5,039 bases of DNA from Aquificaceae bacterium (GTDB lineage: Bacteria > Aquificota > Aquificia > Aquificales > Aquificaceae), in the NCBI GenBank assembly GCA_015487835.1, contig WFOY01000138.1:1-5039 (forward strand). The letters are read 5' to 3'. The translations under genes and the position numbers were made by a program. The notes under the pieces are model-generated. The model had not been told where the DNA came from and did not search any database. It was given only the letters and a program-made list of their open reading frames with translations. Each line of letters opens with the position of its first letter. Position 1 is the stretch's first letter. This document shows positions 1 through 4,549 of this stretch, piece by piece.

Positions 1-1012
1 CCTCTATCCACTCCCTTATCCTCAAGGTCTCCTGCTCTGTTATCATGGGACCAACGTCCGTCTCCTCGTCCATGGGATCACCCACCTTGAGCTTCTTTAC
101 CCTCGCTTTTAGCTTCTCCAGGAAAGTTTCGAAGACCTCCTCGTGGACGAAGACCCTCTGGACGGAGATGCAGACCTGACCCGCTATGGCGTAACCTCCG
201 AGGACAGCCTTCTCAACGGCTCTCTCGAGGTCGCCGTCCTTGTGGACCACTATCGCTGAGTTGGATCCGAGCTCGAGGACCACCTTCTTTATGCCCGCCT
301 GCCTCGTTATGATCTCACCCACCTTCTTACTCCCCGTGAAGGAGACGACCCTAACGTCCGGGTGCGTCGTCATGGCCTTTCCCACGTCTCCGTATCCGGG
401 TATAACGGAGAGGGCCTTCGGTGGGACTCCAGCCTCAAGGAGGACCTCCCCGAGCATGAGGGGCGTTAGAGGTGTCCTCTCGGAAGGCTTAAGGATAACA
501 GCGTTACCACAGGCGAGGGCTGGTGCTACCTTGTGCATGGAGAGGTTGAGGGGGAAGTTGAAGGGGGTTATGGCGGAGACTATGCCTACGGGGACCCTTA
601 TGTAGAAACCGACCTTACCCACGCCGTTTGGGTGGGCGTCGGGTAGGAAGGTCTCTCCGTGGACCCTCTTCGCCTCCTCGGCGGAGAAGATCAGGGTCTG
701 GATGGCCCTTGCAACTTCGGTTCTCGCCTCCCTTATGGTCTTCCCCACCTCGAGGACGAGAGTCTTCGCGAACTCCTCGGACCTCTTCTTCAGGATCTCG
801 GCGGCCCTCATCAGGATCTCGTACCTCTCGTAAGGTGTGAGGGAGGAGATCTCCTTGAAGCCCTCCTTGGCCAGTTCTACGGCCCTCTGGACGTCCTCCT
901 CCGTTCCCTTGGGGACCCTTCCCACGACCTCCCCTGTGTAGGGGTAGACTACATCTATCTTTTCGTCTCTCTCCACCCACTCACCGCCTATGATCATCTT
1001 CCTCTCGATCAT
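1..1012 (-). CDS. Aldehyde dehydrogenase family protein (C-terminal part cut off by window edge)
   Basis: NAD(P)-dependent aldehyde dehydrogenase, oxidising an aldehyde to the acid or an acyl derivative. The first 337 residues are visible; family members have about 470-500, so roughly the last 130 lie beyond base 1. Visible motifs: TPFNFP at residues 149-154 with the oxyanion-hole Asn152; KPSE with the cofactor-binding Lys175; FTGS at 225-228; the general-base Glu247 in ELGSN (most relatives have ELGG); the nucleophile Cys281 in GQVCIS. The layout and the GQVCISVQR stretch resemble the lactaldehyde/non-phosphorylating glyceraldehyde-3-phosphate dehydrogenase-like branch (compare Methanocaldococcus jannaschii MJ1411, from memory), but the substrate cannot be read from this. 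The ATG at 1012 is chosen because AGGAGG lies about 7 bases upstream, overlapping the yajC stop codon; an internal Met at residue 6 is less well placed. It follows yajC by 11 bases and is probably co-transcribed. All Arg codons seen are AGG or AGA. Confidence 0.95.
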   Translation of the reverse strand, partial: MIERKMIIGGEWVERDEKIDVVYPYTGEVVGRVPKGTEEDVQRAVELAKEGFKEISSLTPYERYEILMRAAEILKKRSEEFAKTLVLEVGKTIREARTEVARAIQTLIFSAEEAKRVHGETFLPDAHPNGVGKVGFYIRVPVGIVSAITPFNFPLNLSMHKVAPALACGNAVILKPSERTPLTPLMLGEVLLEAGVPPKALSVIPGYGDVGKAMTTHPDVRVVSFTGSKKVGEIITRQAGIKKVVLELGSNSAIVVHKDGDLERAVEKAVLGGYAIAGQVCISVQRVFVHEEVFETFLEKLKARVKKLKVGDPMDEETDVGPMITEQETLRIREWIE

Positions 1013-1023
1013 GGCGGAACCTC

Positions 1024-1365
1024 CTACTTCTTCTCCTTCTCCTCCTTTCTCTTCTCGTAGTCAGGCTGTAGGGCTATGACCGCCTCCTTAGAGAAGGTTA
1101 TCCTCGTGTTCGCGTCCACCTTTAAGGTTACGGTCCTGTCTCCTATCTCCACCACGGTGCCCCATATACCCGCCGAGGTTATCACCCTGTCACCCTTCCT
1201 CAGGCTCTCCAGAAGTCTCCTGTGCCTCTCCCTTTCCTTCCTCTGGGGTCTTATTATCAGGAAGTAAAAGATCAGAAAGATCCCGGCCAGGAACAGGATC
1301 TGGAACAGGATCGCTCCCCCAGGCGAGGGGCCTTCTCTGCCTTGAGCCAAAGCTATATCTATCAT
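1024..1365 (-). CDS. yajC: YajC, Sec translocon accessory subunit
   Basis: Small inner-membrane protein that associates with SecD and SecF in the bacterial Sec holotranslocon; its precise role is still unclear in the literature. The 113 residues match the family length (about 85-115). Order: a short periplasmic N-terminus, one membrane helix at about 18-38, then the hallmark RPQRKE at 39-44, a basic helix, and the conserved [14 protein letters not shown] at 58-71. The C-terminus is a highly charged Lys/Glu tail (from about residue 103), which accounts for a pure pyrimidine tract on the plus strand. The ATG at 1365 has a GGAGGA ribosome site inside the last codons of the upstream reductase gene, whose stop lies one base away, so the two genes are probably translationally linked. 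yajC commonly neighbours secD/secF or tgt; neither is in view. Identification is firm. Confidence 0.96.
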   Translation of the reverse strand: MIDIALAQGREGPSPGGAILFQILFLAGIFLIFYFLIIRPQRKERERHRRLLESLRKGDRVITSAGIWGTVVEIGDRTVTLKVDANTRITFSKEAVIALQPDYEKRKEEKEKK

Positions 1366-1366
1366 T

Positions 1367-2404
1367 TCATTCCTCCTTCCAGTACTCGTCGAAGGCTATC
1401 CAGGTTCTCGGGATTATAAACTCAAGGTCATCCCAAGATTTCATATATTTTACCCTCTTGAGAGCTGCCTTCGTGAGCGTTTCACCGAACACGTCCATGG
1501 CCTCCTCCTCGTAGTCCTCGGGGGAACCCTCCAGGATCGCCTCCCCCGCCATCGCACCCGTCAGGACGGCGTTGGCTATGCCACCCCCCGTTATGGGATG
1601 GCAGAAACCACCTGCGTCTCCAACGAGGAGGACTTTCCTCCTGAAGGGCCTTTTGATCCCTTCCGCGGGTATCCATCCTCCCGTCCTGGACAGGATCTTC
1701 TCCTCCACGAAGCCGTCGGCGACGACCTCCTTCACGAACCTCCTGAGTACATCCATAACGTTCACGCCAAAGTCAGGGTCTATTCCCACACCTACGTTGG
1801 CAAGTTCCCCTTTTGGGAAAACCCAGCCGTAACCGCCCGGTATGTAGTCCCTGAAGTATATGATGAGATCCCGTAGGGTCTCCCTAAGGGGCATTGTGAA
1901 CTGGGCGGTGGTGAGGAAGGTTCTGGTGTGGTCGCCCGTTATCCTCGCCGTTCTCGACCTCGGGCCGTCGGCTCCTATGACCAGGTCCGCCTCCACGGGG
2001 AACCTGGTCCTCGTGTCTATGTGCTCAAGCCAGATCTTTCCGTCCTCAAAGCCGAGGAAGAGGGTCCTGAGCATTAGGTCTGCCCCCTCCTTGAGGGCGA
2101 GGTCCGCGATCAGGTGGTCGAACCTGTCCCTCCTCAGCATGAAGCCGGGCGACTCCGATCTGACCACCTCACCCCAGGGCGTTAGGTGGACCATGTCATC
2201 TATCTTCTGGGCCACTGTCTCCTCAGTGAAGAACTCGGGGAACCTGTAGGATATCTGGATAGGGACGAACTCGGCGCACTGAACGGGTGACCCTACCTTT
2301 CTCTTGAAGTCCACGAGGAGAACCCTGGACCCACCTCTTGCCAGTACGTAGGCGGCCGTGCTTCCTGCTGGACCTGCACCTACGATAATGACGTCATACT
2401 TCAT
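1367..2404 (-). CDS. Geranylgeranyl reductase family flavoprotein (prenyl-chain reductase)
   Basis: FAD-dependent oxidoreductase of the geranylgeranyl reductase family, which saturates isoprenoid double bonds (archaeal lipids, phytyl chains, menaquinone side chains). Visible features: Rossmann motif GAGPAG at 9-14, with Asp32 ending the second strand; VGSPVQCAE at 37-45, with the Cys common in this family; R..RFDHL at 92-98; the second FAD motif GADG at 144-147; YGWVFPKG at 192-199, the family's substrate-cavity signature; and GDAGGFCHPITGGGI at 262-276, the third FAD-binding motif. At 345 residues it is a little shorter than many archaeal members (about 390-450). No membrane helix is obvious. 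Its ATG overlaps the stop of the HU gene by ATGA, and yajC follows one base after its stop. In a bacterium the likely substrate is a quinone side chain or polyprenyl carrier (inference). A related FAD monooxygenase/dehydrogenase role cannot be excluded. Confidence 0.88.
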   Translation of the reverse strand: MKYDVIIVGAGPAGSTAAYVLARGGSRVLLVDFKRKVGSPVQCAEFVPIQISYRFPEFFTEETVAQKIDDMVHLTPWGEVVRSESPGFMLRRDRFDHLIADLALKEGADLMLRTLFLGFEDGKIWLEHIDTRTRFPVEADLVIGADGPRSRTARITGDHTRTFLTTAQFTMPLRETLRDLIIYFRDYIPGGYGWVFPKGELANVGVGIDPDFGVNVMDVLRRFVKEVVADGFVEEKILSRTGGWIPAEGIKRPFRRKVLLVGDAGGFCHPITGGGIANAVLTGAMAGEAILEGSPEDYEEEAMDVFGETLTKAALKRVKYMKSWDDLEFIIPRTWIAFDEYWKEE

Positions 2405-2682
2405 TCCTTAGAATTTAAGTTTGTCTTCATTATCTTACCCATCTTAAAGGTGGGGACGAACCTCTCCTTGACAAATATCTCGGCTCCGGTCCTTGGGTCC
2501 TTGACGAAGCGGGAGGGTCTCTTCCTGACCTTGAAGGTCCCCAGGCCCCTTATCTCTATCTTCTCACCCCTGGTGAGAGCCTCCGCCATTATGGAGAAGA
2601 CGTGATCCACTATCGTGCGGGCCTTCCTCTGGGGTATTCCCCTTCTCCTGGCTATCTCCTTGCTTATGTCTGACTTCTTCAT
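2401..2682 (-). CDS. HU/IHF family DNA-binding protein
   Basis: Small histone-like protein of 93 residues, normal for HU/IHF (90-100), which binds and bends DNA as a dimer. It has the two N-terminal helices (about 3-38), the signature EIRGLGTFKVRKR at 43-55, the beta arm with DPRTG at 62-66 whose Pro63 is the expected DNA-intercalating residue, and VPTFKMGKIMK at 76-86. The arm tip usually reads GRNPxTG; here it is VKDPRTG, a clear departure. Whether it is HU- or IHF-like cannot be settled from one chain. The ATG at 2682 is favoured by an AGGAGG 6 bases upstream and by the typical MKKSDI start. The upstream lptA frame continues for 119 bases into this gene in another phase. It ends in an ATGA overlap with the reductase gene. 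An HU gene within an LPS-export cluster is unusual; it may simply share the promoter. Confidence 0.94.
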   Translation of the reverse strand: MKKSDISKEIARRRGIPQRKARTIVDHVFSIMAEALTRGEKIEIRGLGTFKVRKRPSRFVKDPRTGAEIFVKERFVPTFKMGKIMKTNLNSKE

Positions 2683-3112
2683 CTCTCTCCTCCTCTATGT
2701 ATATGGTTCTCACCCTCTTTCCTTTACCCAGCGCTCTCAGGAGGTTGTTCTTTCTATCATACACGATCTCCTCCGCCTCTATGAGGTTCTTTTCCTCCTC
2801 GACCCGAGCGTTTCCTCTGAGGACTATGGTCTCCGTTTTAAGGTCGTACTCGGCGTAAGAGGCAACCGCCCTTCTTCCGGGCTCCGTGTAGATCACGTTA
2901 CCCTCGGCTATGAGCTTCTGGGGTTTCCCCTGGTCATCTATCAGTATGGTGACCTTGTCCGCCCTGAGGACCGACCTGTCCCTCACGAGCCTTACCTTGC
3001 CCTTGTATATGAGCTTGTTCTTCTCAAAGGTCAGGCTCTCGGCCTCCCCGGTTATAGGCTGGGCGTAGGCGAGGCCAGTGAGGACCAGAACCAGGATCCC
3101 TTTATATATCAT
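2564..3112 (-). CDS. lptA: LptA/OstA-family periplasmic LPS transport protein, with out-of-family C-terminal tail
   Basis: LptA forms the periplasmic beta-jellyroll bridge that passes LPS from LptC to LptD. I chose the ATG at 3112 (182 residues) over a GTG 15 bases upstream: it gives a clean signal peptide (MIYK, a hydrophobic core to residue 14, likely cleavage after AYA at 15-17) and has AGGG 6 bases upstream. The mature part shows the repeating OstA strand pattern: A-E-S-L-T-F at 24-29; Y-K-G-K-V at 36-40; A-D-K-V-T-I at 51-56; A-E-G-N-V at 69-73; L-R-G-N-A at 98-102; and I-E-A-E-E-I-V-Y-D at 111-119. The family-like part ends near residue 142. The remaining 39 residues or so are encoded across the start of the HU gene in another frame and look like low-complexity, Gly/Glu/Ser-rich read-through. 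It begins 11 bases before the lptC stop, suggesting coupled translation. Confidence 0.85.
   Translation of the reverse strand: MIYKGILVLVLTGLAYAQPITGEAESLTFEKNKLIYKGKVRLVRDRSVLRADKVTILIDDQGKPQKLIAEGNVIYTEPGRRAVASYAEYDLKTETIVLRGNARVEEEKNLIEAEEIVYDRKNNLLRALGKGKRVRTIYIEEERDEEVRHKQGDSQEKGNTPEEGPHDSGSRLLHNGGGSHQG
2689..2694 (-). promoter_or_regulatory. Strong ribosome binding site of the HU gene inside lptA
   Basis: AGGAGG on the minus strand, 6 bases before ATG 2682. It lies within the lptA frame where it encodes acidic residues (Glu140-Glu142). It fixes the HU start independently of the long lptA overlap and suggests HU can be initiated strongly on its own. Confidence 0.7.
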
Positions 3113-3596
3113 GCTTTGCCCTGACACTGCCTATTATAACCCTCAGGGGTTTTAGCCTGACTCTGAACCCTCTCCCCTCCACGTAGTTGGTTCCCCTCCA
3201 CAGGAAAACGTCGCCCCCGCCGGTTATGGTGTCCTTCAGGAAGTTAACCTTGGCCTCCTCAGTCTTGACGAAGAGGGCCTCCCCCCTTATCTCCACGTTC
3301 CCTTTAAGGTCGGCCGTGTTGGTGTGCCTGTCTATGACCACCTGGTCTGCCTTTACCACGTAACCTCTGGACCACATGAACACGCTCTGAAGCCTCACGA
3401 GCCTCCCCAGGGAAAAGAGCTCTCTTCCCTCTATGGACCACTCGGCACCTCCTTCCCCCACCACCTTTATACCTACCTGCCTGGCTATGCTCATCTCCTC
3501 CGTGAAGATCTTAGATTCCTCCCTGAGCCTGTCTATGTAAGCCAAGGAGCTGATCGATAGTATCACGAAGGATACGTGAGCGAGGAGGGTCTTCAT
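3102..3596 (-). CDS. lptC: LptC-like LPS export protein, membrane-anchored
   Basis: LptC is the inner-membrane-anchored partner that takes LPS from LptB2FG and hands it to LptA. The product has 164 residues (family about 150-200). An N-terminal hydrophobic segment at about 4-20, with no obvious cleavage site, fits the single anchor helix. A linker follows, then beta-rich sequence: EWSIEGRE at 52-59 resembles the conserved W-x-L-x-G strand of LptC, and the DLKGNVEI and [14 protein letters not shown] stretches show the OstA-like strand pattern shared with LptA. Sequence similarity in this family is low, so the call leans on position: directly after kdsC and directly before lptA, the order known from enterobacteria. 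The ATG overlaps the kdsC stop as ATGA and has GGAGG about 5 bases upstream. It could instead be a second LptA/OstA-type protein. Confidence 0.8.
   Translation of the reverse strand: MKTLLAHVSFVILSISSLAYIDRLREESKIFTEEMSIARQVGIKVVGEGGAEWSIEGRELFSLGRLVRLQSVFMWSRGYVVKADQVVIDRHTNTADLKGNVEIRGEALFVKTEEAKVNFLKDTITGGGDVFLWRGTNYVEGRGFRVRLKPLRVIIGSVRAKHDI
3119..3122 (-). promoter_or_regulatory. Ribosome binding site supporting the lptA ATG at 3112
   Basis: AGGG on the minus strand sits 6 bases before the ATG at 3112. The alternative GTG at 3127 has only a distant GAGGG and would lengthen the n-region of the signal peptide by five residues, so the internal ATG is preferred. Confidence 0.5.
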
Positions 3597-4108
3597 CTCC
3601 CTCCTTTTATTATCTCACCTTTCCCGGAGAGTTTTAGGATAAGATCCACGACCTCACGGACGGCACCCCTTCCACCCTCCGATCTGGTCACGTAGACGGC
3701 GTGTTTCCTGACCTCGTAGGGAGCGTTCCTGACAGCCACCGGGAAGCCCACCCTCTTCAGGACGGGGACGTCCACCAGGTCGTCGCCTATAAAGGCCACA
3801 CCTTCGGGAGATAGGGAGTGCTTTTTGAGGATAGTGTCCAGGACCTCGTCCTTCCTGAACCTGCCCATGTGGATCTCGTCTATGCCGAGCTCCTCCAGCC
3901 TGTTCTTCAGAGCGGGGGAGTCCCTGCCGGAGATGACGCCGGTTTTTATACCTAAGCTCTGGATCATCTTTATGCCGAGTCCGTCCCTGACATCGAAGAC
4001 CTTCAGGGTCTCCCCCGAGTCGGTGTAGTATAACCTCCCGTCCGTGAGCACGCCGTCAACGTCCAGGAGGAGTATCCTGATCTTAAGTACCCTGTCCCTG
4101 AGGGACAA
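3593..4108 (-). CDS. kdsC: KdsC, 3-deoxy-D-manno-octulosonate 8-phosphate phosphatase
   Basis: HAD-superfamily phosphatase (class C0, no cap) that hydrolyses Kdo 8-phosphate to Kdo in the cytoplasm for the LPS inner core; the active form is typically a tetramer. All HAD motifs are visible: DVDGVLTDG at 16-24, with nucleophile Asp16 and acid/base Asp18; motif II Ser60 in ISGRDS; motif III Lys86; motif IV GDDLVD at 108-113. VRDGLGIK at 40-47 matches the family's RDGxGIK signature. At 171 residues it is full length. No ATG lies upstream of the catalytic motif; the TTG at 4108 is chosen because GGAG sits 7 bases before it and the preceding gene's stop ends one base away, so a weak start is probably coupled to upstream translation. 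The gene leads directly into lptC, matching the usual kdsC-lptC-lptA order. Confidence 0.94.
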   Translation of the reverse strand: MSLRDRVLKIRILLLDVDGVLTDGRLYYTDSGETLKVFDVRDGLGIKMIQSLGIKTGVISGRDSPALKNRLEELGIDEIHMGRFRKDEVLDTILKKHSLSPEGVAFIGDDLVDVPVLKRVGFPVAVRNAPYEVRKHAVYVTRSEGGRGAVREVVDLILKLSGKGEIIKGGR

Positions 4109-4109
4109 C

Positions 4110-4526
4110 TCAGCACTCCATAACCTTGGCCTTCCTGCAGGCTGTGACCATGAGCTTCAGGAAGTCATCGATCTCCTGCATGCCTATTATCTGGAAGACT
4201 ATCCTGTCTGTTCTGGGATCGTAGATTATGAAGGTGGGCGTGCCAAGAACCCTGAACCTCCTGTCAAGATCTGGAGGGAAGTTGTCCGTGTCCACAGGGA
4301 CGATCACGAACTTCTCGTGCATGTACCTGTAAACCTTAGGGTCAACGAACACGACCTCTTCCATATACTTGCAGTAAGTGCATCCCTCCTCCCAGAAGTA
4401 GAACATGACCAGCTTTCCCTTCTCCTTGGCTACCTGGATGCCTTCCTTAACGTTCGGGTACCACCTGTCCTCGAGGGAGAAGCCCAGGGACAGGATCAAA
4501 AGAAGGACAGCTATTAAGACCCTCAT
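4110..4526 (-). CDS. Exported thioredoxin-fold protein (CxxC)
   Basis: A 138-residue thioredoxin-like protein with a probable signal peptide or anchor: Met-Arg, a hydrophobic run at 3-16, then LEDRW; no strong signal peptidase I or lipobox site is seen. The active site is [11 protein letters not shown] at 46-56 (Cys49 and Cys52) following strand LVMFYFW at 39-45. The cis-proline loop is GTPTFIIYD at 95-103. The pattern matches the thioredoxin_7/DsbD-gamma/SoxW-like group that acts on thiols outside the cytoplasm. The partner is not evident; it could serve cytochrome c maturation, periplasmic disulfide reduction or oxidative repair. Two further cysteines lie at the C-terminus (Cys130 and the final Cys138). 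The ATG at 4526 is the first Met and the gene is the first of the minus-strand array. It has no Shine-Dalgarno sequence, only an AT-rich leader, unlike nearly every later gene. kdsC follows after 1 base. Confidence 0.87.
   Translation of the reverse strand: MRVLIAVLLLILSLGFSLEDRWYPNVKEGIQVAKEKGKLVMFYFWEEGCTYCKYMEEVVFVDPKVYRYMHEKFVIVPVDTDNFPPDLDRRFRVLGTPTFIIYDPRTDRIVFQIIGMQEIDDFLKLMVTACRKAKVMEC
4116..4119 (-). promoter_or_regulatory. Ribosome binding site that decides the kdsC TTG start
   Basis: GGAG on the minus strand lies 7 bases before the TTG at 4108 and within the last codons of the thioredoxin-fold gene. No ATG or GTG is in a better position before the catalytic DVDGVLTDG motif, so this site supports TTG as the true start. 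Confidence 0.6.
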
Positions 4527-4549
4527 AAGAAAATAAAATAATAGTTCCG
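4527..4549. promoter_or_regulatory. Divergent 23-bp intergenic spacer, presumed start region for both transcripts
   Basis: This is the only non-coding spacer over 20 bases in the window and it separates divergent genes. It is strongly AT-rich against GC-rich neighbours. On the plus strand TAAAAT at 4534-4539 is one mismatch from the -10 consensus; on the minus strand TATTAT (4543 down to 4538) is also one mismatch. Either would start transcription only a few bases before the respective ATG. No convincing -35 element is seen for either, and neither start codon has a Shine-Dalgarno sequence. Promoter assignment is inferred from position and composition. Confidence 0.45.

Noticed and set aside
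615..980. Minus-strand open frame rich in Gly, Arg and Glu inside the aldehyde dehydrogenase.
   Set aside because: It is a frame shadow of the dehydrogenase; the low-complexity RGGR/EGG composition is typical of out-of-frame AGG/GAG codons, and the true frame carries all catalytic motifs.
1013..1023. The 11-base yajC/aldehyde dehydrogenase gap as a possible terminator or promoter.
   Set aside because: It holds only the spacer of the AGGAGG ribosome site; there is no room for a hairpin with a T-run or for promoter elements.
1027..1056. Thirty-base uninterrupted pyrimidine tract on the plus strand, considered as a triplex (H-DNA) or regulatory element.
   Set aside because: It encodes the Lys/Glu-rich tail of YajC with AAG, GAG and AGG codons, and I see no good mirror symmetry. 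The coding explanation is sufficient.
2615..3124. Long plus-strand open frame (169 codons) opposite lptA, with a hydrophobic N-terminus that looks like a signal or membrane segment.
   Set aside because: It lies wholly antisense to lptA and the start of HU, has no ribosome site, and resembles no family. Purine-loaded coding strands in this window lack antisense stop codons, producing many such shadows.
3112..3127. GTG at 3127 as the lptA start, giving five more residues.
   Set aside because: The ATG at 3112 has a better-spaced AGGG and yields a more typical signal peptide; the GTG has only a distant weak site.
4044..4517. Plus-strand open frame of 157 codons opposite the thioredoxin-fold gene and the start of kdsC.
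   Set aside because: Antisense to a gene with an intact CxxC and cis-Pro loop; no ribosome site and no recognisable domain.
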